Source: Tragulus kanchil (taxonomy: Eukaryota; Chordata; Mammalia; Artiodactyla; Tragulidae). Taken from it: 64,000 nucleotides of DNA. Location: the NCBI GenBank assembly GCA_022376925.1, contig JAIOJX010000025.1:184883801-184947800 (forward strand), written 5' to 3'. Position numbers and translations under genes: made by a program. This document shows, one piece after another, positions 53,863-64,000 of this stretch (within the stretch, counting starts at the first letter, position 1; every line of letters begins with the position of its first letter). Under the pieces are notes generated by a model. That model did no database searches. It was given only the letters and a program-made list of their open reading frames with translations, and was not told the origin of the DNA.

Positions 53863-55201
53863 ATTTTTTGTTCTATTGTTTCATTTTCAACTGATTTGTG
53901 TCTTTGACTCTAAGATACGCTTCTTGTCAATAGTGCATAGTTGTATCTTGCTTATTTCTCTTGTCTGACAATCCTTGTCTTTTGTTTGGGATGTTTAGTC
54001 TATTCACATTGAAGGTAATTTACGTATATGTTACCATACTGGCCATTTTGCTGTTTTCTCTATTTTTTCTATGGATTTTGTTGTTGTTATTATTGTCTTG
54101 TTCTTCTCTTTTTTCTTTGTTCTCTTCCACGTTAAATAAATATTTTTAAGGCCATCTTTTAATTCCTTTAAAAAATACTATATTTTAAATTATTTTCTTA
54201 GTGGTTGCTCTCGGGATTGCAAAATATGTTGTAATTTGCCATAGTCTACTTCATATGAATACTAACATATTTTCAATCAAGTGTGGAACCTTTGCTCCAA
54301 TATAGCTTCAATTTCCCCCTCTTTGTGCTATGAGTATCACACATATATATTAGATTTTGACGTTATAAACCCATAATGCAAAGATATGATTATTATGAAT
54401 GTCTTCTGAAGAGTTTAATAGAATATTTATACAGTATTTTACATCAACCCTCATATTTACTATTTCTACACTTTTTATTCTTATTAATTTCATTTACCAT
54501 TAGGTGCATTTCTTTTCAGCCCGAGGGACTTTATTCAGTATTTTTTTGTAAGGCAAGTCTCTTAGCAATAAATTCTGTAACTCCTGGTCTCTCTGGAAAT
54601 ATCCTGACTTCATCTGCAATTTTTTGGAGGACAGTTTTGCTGGGTATAGAATTCTTAGTGTCAGTTTTTCCCTTTCATTTAGCATATTGCATATGTCATT
54701 CCACAGCATCTGTCCTCTGGTCGTTTTCCCTGTTAATCAAATTGTTCCTAATATCTAGTAAGTTGTTTTTCTCTCTCTTCTTTCACGCTTTTCACTTTGT
54801 CTTTGAATAGGTTGATTATGATGTGCCTAGGGCACCTCTCTGTATTTAACCTACTTGGGCTTTCTTGAATGTTTAAAAATTTTTCATCTGTCTTGAAAAC
54901 TTTTTGCCCATTATTTCTCAAGGTTTTTTCAGCCCTGTTCTCTCTCCTCCACTCTGGGACCTACATTACACGTAGGCTGGTATGCTTGATGTTGTTCTGT
55001 GGGGCTCTGAGGCTCTGTTCATTCTTCATCAATATTTTATTTCTTTCTGTGCTTCATATTGATAATGATCACTACTTGATCTTCAAGTTCACAGATTTGC
55101 CAGCTCAAATCTGCTATTGGTTCTTTTACATTATTCCTCCTCCTTATTTTGACTCTTGTTGATTTATTACGGTCATGTTTTCCTTTAAGTCTTTGATTAT
55201 A

Positions 55202-57343
55202 TTTCTCATAGCTATTTTGAAATCTTTCATTCCATCCAGTTTCTGGAGACCTCTGAAGACGGCCTACCCCAGATATTGGTCATATTTTCCTGTTTCTTTG
55301 CATTTCTTAATAACTGTTTGTTGTTGTTGAAAACTGGACATTTTAGGTTGTATATGGTATCAACTCTGGATTTTTCTTTCCTCCAGAAGGTGGCTGCTAT
55401 TTTTGTTTATCTGTTTCAACATGCCTGGGTCAAATCTGTCTCTGGTGCTGGCGCTTTGCTTTTAATTTCTAATTTTTATTTTCAAGTCTGGCTTTTGGGC
55501 CCCGGCCTGTACATAGCTTAGATGCCAGCCAATATTTGATCAGAGGCACTCCTGAAGCACCCTGTGGTAGCAAGCTCTCCAGGCTCTGCCAAAGGCCTGC
55601 GTGTGCATAGAGGAGCACAGTCAACATGTAGGCATTTGCGGTTTGCCTGGCTTTTACTCTTTACCAGGACGCGTGTGTTTTTGTTGTGCACACACACATG
55701 GTCGCAGGGTCAGCTAGGCGTCTGCAGCTGCCTTGGGCGCTCTCCAGAGGCACACAGCTTCCGTCCTTTCGCACAGTCTCCAAGATGGTCATTTCCATGG
55801 CCACGGCCATCACCCACTCTTCCGAGCTGTGTGGTTTCCCCTCGCCTGTGGCATGGCAGCTACTGGTCCTCACGCCCTGCCCCAGCGTCCAGAATCCCCG
55901 AGCCCCTCCAGCTGGGAGGGTGGTGTGGAGCAGCCCCGGGCCAGAATGCCGCCAGCTGCCTCCGTGCGTGCTTGGGTTGAACAAGTTTCAAGCATAAACA
56001 CTTCTCTGATGGTTGTGGGCTCTTGGATGACTTCCAGAGCATAGAGATGGTTGTTTTTGTCAATTTGTGCAGTTTCATAATTGATTTTTGGAGAGAGGAT
56101 TTGCCAACCTCTTCACTTGGCTGTAAGAGGAGGTTCTGCCTCCCTGAAGTGCATTTTTGATTAGGAATGTTGTGGGCATGGTTTAGGATCCATGGGAAGA
56201 TGGGGGTAGGGAGAAGTGGCTGGATGTGAAGCTATGAAAGTTGGCTCGAGTGGATGAGACCTCCTATTCCATTTATTTTGATTATTTTCTCATAGCTATT
56301 TTGAAATCCTTTCCATGTTTCTGGAGACCTCTGAAGACGGCCTACCCCAGATATTGGTCATATTTTCCTGTTTCTTTGCATTTCTTAATAACTGTTTGTT
56401 GTTGTTGAAAACTGGACATTTTAGGTTGTATATGGTATCAACTCTGGATTTTTCTTTCCTCCAGAAGGTGGCTGCTATTTTTGTTTATCTGTTTCAACAT
56501 GCCTGGGTCAAATCTGTCTCTGGTGCTGGCGCTTTGCTTTTAATTTCTAATTTTTATTTTCAAGTCTGGCTTTTGGGCCCCGGCCTGTACATAGCTTAGA
56601 TGCCAGCCAATATTTGATCAGAGGCACTCCTGAAGCACCCTGTGGTAGCAAGCTCTCCAGGCTCTGCCAAAGGCCTGCGTGTGCATAGAGGAGCACAGTC
56701 AACATGTAGGCATTTGCGGTTTGCCTGGCTTTTACTCTTTACCAGGACGCGTGTGTTTTCGTTGTGCACACACACATGGTCGCAGGGTCAGCTAGGCGTC
56801 TGCAGCTGCCTTGGGCGCTCTCCAGAGGCACACAGCTTCCGTCCTTTCGCACAGTCTCCAAGATGGTCATTTCCATGGCCACGGCCATCACCCACTCTTC
56901 CGAGCTGTGTGGTTTCCCCTCGCCTGTGGCATGGCAGCTACTGGTCCTCACGCCCTGCCCCAGCGTCCAGAATCCCCGAGCCCCTCCAGCTGGGAGGGTG
57001 GTGTGGAGCAGCCCCGGGCCAGAATGCCGCCAGCTGCCTCCGTGCGTGCTTGGGTTGAACAAGTTTCAAGCATAAACACTTCTCTGATGGTTGTGGGCTC
57101 TTGGATGACTTCCAGAGCATAGAGATGGTTGTTTTTGTCAATTTGTGCAGTTTCATAATTGATTTTTGGAGAGAGGATTTGCCAACCTCTTCACTTGGCT
57201 GTAAGAGGAGGTTCTGCCTCCTGAAGTGCATTTTTGATTAGGAATGTTGTGGGCATGGTTTAGGATCCATGGGAAGATGGGGGTAGGGAGAAGTGGCTGG
57301 ATGTGAAGCTATGAAAGTTGGCTCGAGTGGATGAGACCTCCTG
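55202..57343. repeat. Tandem duplication 13 (period 1,078)
   Basis: Copy one 55202-56265, noisy joint to 56285, copy two 56286-57343. The first 35 bases of copy two read like a garbled version of the true sequence (CTTTCATTCCATCCAGTTTC against CCTTTCCATGTTTC). One inner substitution: GTGTTTTTGTTG versus GTGTTTTCGTTG. The left edge lies in the 5' part of the L1. Confidence 0.92.
55561..56260. other. Possible L1 5' UTR and unique sequence
   Basis: Sequence continuing from the L1 5' end. Up to about 55,990 it may be L1 5' UTR; beyond that I recognise nothing. Repeated at 56,640-57,340. Confidence 0.4.
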
Positions 57344-57547
57344 TAGCAGAGGAGGAAACCAGGAGTGCGCACAGGGAGAGGGGTTTTCCAAGTTCCTAAA
57401 GCTTCGTCTGTGGAGTGGTGACAGGGCACCTGGGCCTCCTGACTCCCAGCCCAGGGCTTTCCCTTTCCCCAGATTGCTGTTCATTTTAGTAGTTGTAGTG
57501 TAGAAGTCAGAATGTCTAGGAGTTTCCAATGTAACAACGTAAATGGT

Positions 57548-57635
57548 CCACCCACCCATCCACCTATCTATCCATCTATCTACCCGTCCATCCGTCCATC
57601 CATCCATCCAGCTGTCCACCCATCCATCCATCCAA
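57548..57635. repeat. (CCAT)n-type microsatellite
   Basis: About 88 bases of imperfect tetranucleotide repeat (CCAT, CTAT, CCGT units; for example CCGTCCATCCGTCCATCC). Confidence 0.95.
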
Positions 57636-57879
57636 TATGGACTGAGAGCCACTCTCAGCATGGGTTGAGAGTGCGCCCAGCGTTGTGCTGGACAGTGAGG
57701 ATAAGTGGAGAACAAACACTGACATGGTCCCGAGGCTCCTGACCCTCATGGTCTTTGAGTGGGGACCCTGGCCTCGAGAAAAGGCTTTGCTAGCGCCATT
57801 TGGAAGAAGCATTCCGTGCTCTTCTGTTAGTCTCGGTTAAGGCAGGAGCACTTTCCAAGGAAAACAGCAACTTTTCCCC

Positions 57880-58100
57880 AAACCATGACTTTAGACCAAA
57901 ATTTTATTTTTGGAAAATTTTATATTTGGAAAAAATGCTTAGTAATATAAAACATTTAAATTTAAATATCAGTTTCATAGTCAATCATTTGAAAGCAAAA
58001 TTTTTGATTTCCAAAGTGAATCTTAAAGGCAGGAATATAGTGAGTTCTCTTTTAAAATGTTTATTGGAATTGAAGCTTTGGAAACCTCTGCTCCAGACCG
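57880..58100. other. Unidentified AT-rich block
   Basis: AT-rich block (TTTTATTTTTGGAAAATTTT, AAACATTTAAATTTAAATAT) that matches no family I recognise. Through overlapping duplications it occurs three times (also 58,977-59,197 and 60,058-60,278). Confidence 0.5.
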
Positions 58101-58644
58101 ATCTCTCCTCGTGACATGTGTGCCGCCAGCTGCCTCCGTGCGTGCTTGGGTTGAACAAGTTTCAAGCATAAACACTTCTCTGATGGTTGTGGGCTCTTGG
58201 ATGACTTCCAGAGCATAGAGATGGTTGTTTTTGTCAATTTGTGCAGTTTCATAATTGATTTTTGGAGAGAGGATTTGCCAACCTCTTCACTTGGCTGTAA
58301 GAGGAGGTTCTGCCTCCCTGAAGTGCATTTTTGATTAGGAATGTTGTGGGCATGGTTTAGGATCCATGGGAAGATGGGGGTAGGGAGAAGTGGCTGGATG
58401 TGAAGCTATGAAAGTTGGCTCGAGTGGATGAGACCTCCTGTAGCAGAGGAGGAAACCAGGAGTGCGCACAGGGAGAGGGGTTTTCCAAGTTCCTAAAGCT
58501 TCGTCTGTGGAGTGGTGACAGGGCACCTGGGCCTCCTGACTCCCAGCCCAGGGCTTTCCCTTTCCCCAGATTGCTGTTCATTTTAGTAGTTGTAGTGTAG
58601 AAGTCAGAATGTCTAGGAGTTTCCAATGTAACAACGTAAATGGT

Positions 58645-58732
58645 CCACCCACCCATCCACCTATCTATCCATCTATCTACCCGTCCATCCGTCCATCCAT
58701 CCATCCAGCTGTCCACCCATCCATCCATCCAA
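58645..58732. repeat. (CCAT)n microsatellite, duplicate copy
   Basis: Identical in length and in the order of variant units to the microsatellite one period upstream. Confidence 0.95.
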
Positions 58733-58881
58733 TATGGACTGAGAGCCACTCTCAGCATGGGTTGAGAGTGCGCCCAGCGTTGTGCTGGACAGTGAGGATA
58801 AGTGGAGAACAAACACTGACATGGTCCCGAGGCTCCTGACCCTCATGGTCTTTGAGTGGGGACCCTGGCCTCGAGAAAAGG

Positions 58882-61025
58882 CTTTGCTAGCGCCATTTGG
58901 AAGAAGCATTCCGTGCTCTTCTGTTAGTCTCGGTTAAGGCAGGAGCACTTTCCAAGGAAAACAGCAACTTTTCCCCAAACCATGACTTTAGACCAAAATT
59001 TTATTTTTGGAAAATTTTATATTTGGAAAAAATGCTTAGTAATATAAAACATTTAAATTTAAATATCAGTTTCATAGTCAATCATTTGAAAGCAAAATTT
59101 TTGATTTCCAAAGTGAATCTTAAAGGCAGGAATATAGTGAGTTCTCTTTTAAAATGTTTATTGGAATTGAAGCTTTGGAAACCTCTGCTCCAGACCGATC
59201 TCTCCTCGTGAGGTCCTGGCTGTGCACAGAGAGAGCGTCACAGAGCACCACGGCGCTCAGACCCTCGCCAGGGGCTTCTGGCGGCTTGTGTGATGCCCAG
59301 CAGCCACGTGGAAACTGGAAAACTCAGGGAAAATCCGGATGCCTTGTCTATATGGCAACAGATAATCAGATATTTGGAAACAAGGGCTTTGGACTCAATC
59401 TTGTCACCCTCTGGGAATGACTGCATATTAATACAACCTCAGGCTTGTTTTTCTCTTTTCCTTTCCCGCCCCGGGTGATCCCATCCAGCCATCCTCGTGA
59501 CTGAAGCCCGGCCTCACCTGCCACCTCCAAGACCCCCACAGACGCCTTCTCCTTCGATCTGTTCCCCAAGGAGGAACACGGCACCCTCAGACCCTCCTTG
59601 ACGGCTCCCCTCTTCTCAGACGTTCGGAGGACCCCCTCACCTCCTCCTCTCCACGGCCGCCACGCTTCTGCTCAGGGTTCGTCCTCCCTCCTGGGCCAAG
59701 GCCACGGCCCCTGGCGGGTCTCCTGCCTCCCGTCCAGGCTCCAGCTTTCAGAAGCTGCCAGAATCAGCTTTCTAAAACCCAAATCTGATCGTGTTGTTCT
59801 TTTTCTGACAACACTAGAGGTCCTCTTTGACCTCAGGAGAAGCTGGCCTTCTCCTCTCGTCCGATGGGCACAGCCCCGCCCTGCACCGCCGGCTCAAGGT
59901 GCCCCCTGCGTGTGGACTGGGCACCTGTGCTCCTTTACCCCCGCCCGCCCTGGCTCAACTGCCTTTGCTAGCGCCATTTGGAAGAAGCATTCCGTGCTCT
60001 TCTGTTAGTCTCGGTTAAGGCAGGAGCACTTTCCAAGGAAAACAGCAACTTTTCCCCAAACCATGACTTTAGACCAAAATTTTATTTTTGGAAAATTTTA
60101 TATTTGGAAAAAATGCTTAGTAATATAAAACATTTAAATTTAAATATCAGTTTCATAGTCAATCATTTGAAAGCAAAATTTTTGATTTCCAAAGTGAATC
60201 TTAAAGGCAGGAATATAGTGAGTTCTCTTTTAAAATGTTTATTGGAATTGAAGCTTTGGAAACCTCTGCTCCAGACCGATCTCTCCTCGTGAGGTCCTGG
60301 CTGTGCACAGAGAGAGCGTCACAGAGCACCACGGCGCTCAGACCCTCGCCAGGGGCTTCTGGCGGCTTGTGTGATGCCCAGCAGCCACGTGGAAACTGGA
60401 AAACTCAGGGAAAATCCGGATGCCTTGTCTATATGGCAACAGATAATCAGATATTTGGAAACAAGGGCTTTGGACTCAATCTTGTCACCCTCTGGGAATG
60501 ACTGCATATTAATACAACCTCAGGCTTGTTTTCTTTTTTCCCTTTTCCCCGCCCGGGTGATCCCATCCAGCCATCCTCGTGACTGAAGCCCGGCCTCACC
60601 TGCCACCTCCAAGACCCCCACAGACGCCTTCTCCTTCGATCTGTTCCCCAAGGAGGAACACGGCACCCTCAGACCCTCCTTGACGGCTCCCCTCTTCTCA
60701 GACGTTCGGAGGACCCCCTCACCTCCTCCTCTCCACGGCCGCCACGCTTCTGCTCAGGGTTCGTCCTCCCTCCTGGGCCAAGGCCACGGCCCCTGGCGGG
60801 TCTCCTGCCTCCCGTCCAGGCTCCAGCTTTCAGAAGCTGCCAGAATCAGCTTTCTAAAACCCAAATCTGATCGTGTTGTTCTTTTTCTGACAACACTAGA
60901 GGTCCTCTTTGACCTCAGGAGAAGCTGGCCTTCTCCTCTCGTCCGATGGGCACAGCCCCGCCCTGCACCGCCGGCTCAAGGTGCCCCCTGCGTGTGGACT
61001 GGGCACCTGTGCTCCTTTACCCTCT
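58882..61025. repeat. Tandem duplication 15 (period 1,081)
   Basis: Copy one 58882-59940, noisy joint 59941-59962, copy two 59963 to about 61025. Copies differ in a run of T and C (TTGTTTTTCTCTTTTCCTTT versus TTGTTTTCTTTTTTCCCTTT). The joint cuts an L2. Its left end is itself the second copy of duplication 14. Confidence 0.92.
59741..59940 (+). mobile_element. L2 LINE, cut by the duplication joint
   Basis: CAGAATCAGCTTTCTAAAAC, CCAAATCTGATCGTGTTGTT and ACTAGAGGTCCTCTTTGACC match L2; the element stops at TTTACCC where copy one ends. Confidence 0.8.
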
Positions 61026-61195
61026 CTGTCCACCGACCCTTTGTTTCTCTCCGGCTGGGTCTCAACTCATCATTCAAGACCTGCTCAAACGCATTTCTTT
61101 CCAACACAGCCCCTCAGGCAGAATAAATTCTTCCCTCCCTGTGTCTTCCTCGAGCTCAGCACATATTTCTGTAATCGCCCGTGTTCTCTGGGGTG
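60822..61195 (+). mobile_element. L2 LINE 3' end
   Basis: Complete version of the L2, continuing past the joint with CTCATCATTCAAGACCTGCT, CAAACGCATTTCTTTCCAAC and CTCAGCACATATTTCTGTAA. Confidence 0.82.
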
Positions 61196-62059
61196 TTCGT
61201 GCTGCTAAGTGGAAGTAAAGAACAGCAGAGTCAGAAAAGTGGGGGGGAAACGGAATCCATCAACGTCAAGCAGATGGTAAAACGGCAGGACCTTTCCGTC
61301 CTTCATCCACACATGTCCCGGGACAAAGCTGGGCGTTCCCTAAACCGCGGGCCATTTCTGGAGGGCGTCTCGCGGGGCTGAGGTCCTGCTGGAGTCCTCA
61401 CGTGGCTCACCCCTCCTCACGTGCCACACCGGGAGACGGAGGCACCAGGCGGACGGGCCGCGGCATCTCGGCCACAGAGCTGCCCTGTGGGTCGAGGGGC
61501 CCCTCCTGACAGGCCCCCTCACCCCCACCCGTGGAGCAGCCTAGAGGCGCGGGGGGCCTGGGCTGAGTCTTTAGAAGGAGAAGATGACGCGTGTGCCAGA
61601 AGAGACTTCCTCCGTCTGGACACGCTTCCCTTCCGTCTAGGGACCAGCCTTCTCTCCTGACCGGCCGACCCCACGGCCTCCTCCGTCTCCCCTGACCACC
61701 TGGTAAGGAGGTCACAGCGCTGACCCTTGTCCCAGCGCCCTCGCCTCCAGCCGGGTCGCTCACTGACAGTCACTGGGAGACCTGTCTGCTCGCTCCGCCG
61801 CCCTCCTGCCCGGGAGGAGGCACAGAGCGTCGCGGCGTCACTGGGGGCTGAGCCCGGCAGCGGAGGCGGGGGCGGAGGCTCCCCTCGGTGGAGCCCAGCA
61901 CCCCACTGGTCCGTCCCCTCGGCCTCCCTCTTGCCGGGACCCCAGTGTCCCTGCTGAGGGTCTCTCATTCCTTGACCGTCTCTGAGATGGACCTGCCCGG
62001 GAGCTGCATCTGCTGAGCTTTGCAATGATTATGAAGATACATTAAAATATTATCACTAG
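61196..62059. other. Unique stretch, nothing recognised
   Basis: GC-rich in its centre, AT-rich at 62,030-62,058. No gene or repeat recognised. Confidence 0.5.
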
Positions 62060-62192
62060 AAAGTGAGGTGAAAGTGTCGTCGCTCCGTGTCGGACCCTGC
62101 GACCCCCTGGACTGTGGCCCGCAGGCTCCTCTGGCCGTGGGGTTTCCCAGGCAGGAACGCTGACTGGAGTGGGTACCCTTCCCTAGAGACTT
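62060..62192 (-). mobile_element. Bov-tA/Bov-A SINE fragment
   Basis: AAAGTGTCGTCGCTCCGTGT, CTGGACTGTGGCCCGCAGGC, TCCTCTGGCCGTGGGGTTTC, TGACTGGAGTGGGTACCCTT. Antisense, head missing. Confidence 0.85.
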
Positions 62193-62638
62193 TTGATAAT
62201 TTTAAAAAGTTTGAGACTTTGAATGAGCAGGCGCTCTGATTAAAAGCTGAAGGGACAGTGTTTCTTCTCCCCTGTGGGTGGAACACGATCACGGGTGAGG
62301 AAGTGAGGGCAGATCCTGAAGCTCGAAGATTTGGGCTCAGGGGCCCCCACTCACCTCTCGGGAAAGGCGCTGTTCTCTCACGGCCCCTCATCCACGCTGC
62401 GCTGCAGGCCAGGGGGACGGGCCGGCTGCACACTCCGGTCACTGGGGCTTAGCAATGCCCCACGGAGGTGAGGCGGACGGGAGCCGGGCTGCGCATCTGT
62501 GCTCTTCTCAAGGTCTCCACGTGATGTGGACGCGCAGTCCGGGCCCAGGACCACGGGGCGCGTGAGAACCACCCAGAGGGCACGCTGGACCCAGACTGGG
62601 GCCCACCTGGCGTTTCCGGTTCAGTCGGTGTGGGGTGG
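62193..62638. other. Unique stretch, nothing recognised
   Basis: No repeat family or gene recognised. Confidence 0.5.
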
Positions 62639-62842
62639 GGGCTTCCCAGATGGCGCAGTGGTAAAAGAATCTGCCTGCTAATGCAGGAGACACGGGTTCC
62701 ATCCCTGCGCAGGGAAGACCCCCCGCAGGAGGGTAGGGCACCCCGCTCCAGGGTTCCCACCTGGAGAAAGCCGTGCACAGAGGCGCCGGGGGGCGACTGT
62801 CCATAGGGCCATGCCCAGCTAGAGTGGCCGAGCATATGCACA
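62639..62842 (+). mobile_element. Bov-tA SINE
   Basis: GGCTTCCCAGATGGCGCAGT, GGTAAAAGAATCTGCCTGCT, AATGCAGGAGACACGGGTTC, CATCCCTGCGCAGGGAAGAC, CACAGAGGCGCCGGGGGGCG: near full length with a well preserved tRNA-like head. Confidence 0.92.
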
Positions 62843-63904
62843 AGCGCGCGGGGGTGGGGTGGGCCCAGAAACCAGCATTGCCTGCCCGTTCCTATCAAGG
62901 CTGATGCCCCTGGTCCAGCGACGACCCGCTGAGAGCCCCTGGGGCAGGGCTGCACTGGCCCGTCTTACGGGAGAGGCTGGACCACGCTCGGGACACCCTG
63001 TCCATCCGCGAGGACGTGGCCGTCGAGTCCTTGGAGGGCGTCACTGCCCCTGCCCGCCGTCACCGCCCCGCCTTTAGACGGGGACAGCAGTGCTGCCCTG
63101 TGCGGACGCGAGGGGTCGGAGGGCCATCCACCCCGAACAGGCCGGCCCAGAGGAGGCGCTCCGTGGGGCGCTGGCCACGCTACTACCGTTCCTAGTGCCG
63201 GAAGGGTGAGGTGAAGGCAGCCCCCTGGGCACCTTCCTCCCGAAGATTCGGAAGGTGGCTCTCCTTCCTTCAGGCCCCAGACCCCTCCTGGGGGGCACCT
63301 GCTCAGCTGTGCGCCTCCCCATTGGACTGTGGACGCCTCGGGGCAGCACCGGGCCTGCCTCGTCTGGAGCCCAGCGCCCTGCGTGCAGTGACAAAGGAAG
63401 GTGGCCAGGGCTGGGTCCCCCGTCGTAGGATCCCGCTGTGGTGAAGAATGAGGTGCTCCAGGCACGGAGAGGGTCGAACGCTGATTCCACGCCCCCGATG
63501 CCGGTTGTCGATCCCCAGAGCCTGCACGTTGCCCAGCTTGGCAGGGCCTCCGTCAGCATTCACGCTCCGGCCGTCAGCCTCCTCCGTGCGCATGGCGGAC
63601 ACACCCCTCTGGCCCCCCGAGACCCCCGTGCCCGGTGTTGGGGGGGTGTCAGACGGGAAGCCTGGCGGAAGCTCTCCTTTGCTTTCTGCACTCGCCCGCG
63701 TCTTTCTCTTGCATCTACGTCTCCACAGTCCCTGACGTGGGCCAGGTCAGGTCGCCTGGGGGAGGCGAGCACAGGACGCAGAGGCACCGGAAGCAGGCTG
63801 CTCTCTGCTCCTCTCCTCTGTGTCTGCCCTCCACCCGCACCCAGCCGCCCTGGCCTCTCTCAGGCCCTGGACAGCCCTTTCCCACGGGGCTTCCTGCACC
63901 CGTC
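62843..63904. other. Unique GC-rich stretch, nothing recognised
   Basis: About 1 kb with no recognisable repeat or gene; open frames on both strands are compositional. Confidence 0.5.
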
Positions 63905-63990
63905 CCCCTCCGGCCAGAGTGATGCTGGAAGACGGCCGCTGCTCTTGCTCCCCGGGCTGACGCCCTCCAGAGTCTTTGCAGCGCTTTGTG
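63905..63990 (+). mobile_element. Possible L2 fragment at the window edge
   Basis: CCGGCCAGAGTGATGCTGGA and GACGCCCTCCAGAGTCTTTG resemble L2 blocks. Weak; may continue beyond the window. Confidence 0.4.
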
Positions 63991-64000
63991 AATGCAGACC

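Larger units (their letters stand above)
49590..55560 (-). mobile_element. Near full-length ancient L1, interrupted by SINEs
   Basis: Antisense L1 blocks appear in one consistent order from 3' UTR (49,590-50,650) through the ORF2 region (for example CCAATCCATGAACATGGGCT near 51,600, TGAGATGATCATGTGATTTT near 52,215, GTTTTATTGATTTTTCTCCA near 53,282) to the 5' part (CTGTGGGGCTCTGAGGCTCT near 55,000, TTGAAAACTGGACATTTTAG near 55,328). No long ORF survives. It carries at least five younger insertions and coincides with the window's drop in GC. The exact 5' end is unclear and may reach about 55,990. Confidence 0.82.
57025..59211. repeat. Tandem duplication 14 (period 1,096 to 1,097)
   Basis: Copy one 57025-58114, six-base filler CATGTG, copy two 58121-59211. 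Copy one has lost a C in GCCTCCCTGAAG. Its left edge overlaps the end of duplication 13 and its right part overlaps duplication 15. An internal microsatellite is the same length in both copies. Confidence 0.93.

Noticed and set aside
53880..55160. Hydrophobic, phenylalanine-rich plus-strand frames resembling membrane proteins
   Set aside because: These are translations of T-rich antisense L1 sequence (for example at 54,376-54,810), which often mimic transmembrane segments.
57540..58740. CRISPR-like array in the CCATCCATC repeats
   Set aside because: Simple tetranucleotide microsatellite without spacers, in mammalian DNA.
486..61025. A new class of mobile or amplifying element with 1.1-kb units
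   Set aside because: The fifteen units share no sequence, have no common termini, and carry read-end type errors at their joints; misassembly explains them better.

Overview
The window is mammalian, almost certainly ruminant, nuclear DNA. It is built from interspersed repeats typical of that clade: tRNA(Glu)-derived Bov-tA/Bov-A SINEs, 3' ends of the BovB (RTE-type) LINE, and CHR-2-like SINEs shared by ruminants and cetaceans. These sit on an older layer of L2, MIR, L1M and ERVL-MaLR LTR pieces. I found no protein-coding gene, no RNA gene and no CRISPR array. The many open reading frames are short, lie on both strands of CpG-rich DNA, often cross repeats, and show no recognisable domain. Introns or untranslated exons of a gene cannot be excluded by eye. 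Repeat family names come from recognising consensus motifs and are firm at class level, less so at subfamily level.

Layout: positions 1 to about 49,500 are GC- and CpG-rich, with SINEs, L2, MIR and MaLR pieces between featureless unique stretches and a CpG-dense patch near 17.3 kb. From about 49.6 to 55.5 kb the base composition turns AT-rich. This is one old L1 lying on the minus strand (3' end left, 5' end right), into which SINEs and a BovB tail have inserted, two of the SINEs with perfect target-site duplications. From 55.2 to 61.0 kb the sequence is moderately AT-rich with a CCAT-type microsatellite, then GC-rich again to the end.

The dominant and most unusual property is a series of fifteen direct tandem duplications. 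Each is two nearly identical copies, back to back, with a period of 1.03 to 1.14 kb. They start near 0.49, 5.48, 7.92, 11.08, 18.24, 21.76, 24.85, 30.89, 35.42, 38.32, 40.46, 44.69, 55.20, 57.03 and 58.88 kb. Some overlap, so parts occur three times. The copies agree almost perfectly inside but carry homopolymer losses, garbled bases or short filler at the joints, and the joints cut through repeats at arbitrary points. My reading is that these are false duplications: overlapping contig or read ends of about 1.1 kb joined without being merged. They would inflate the window by about 16 kb, a quarter of its length. I see no convincing new biological system; a real family of equal-sized tandem duplications is the alternative and can be tested with spanning long reads.
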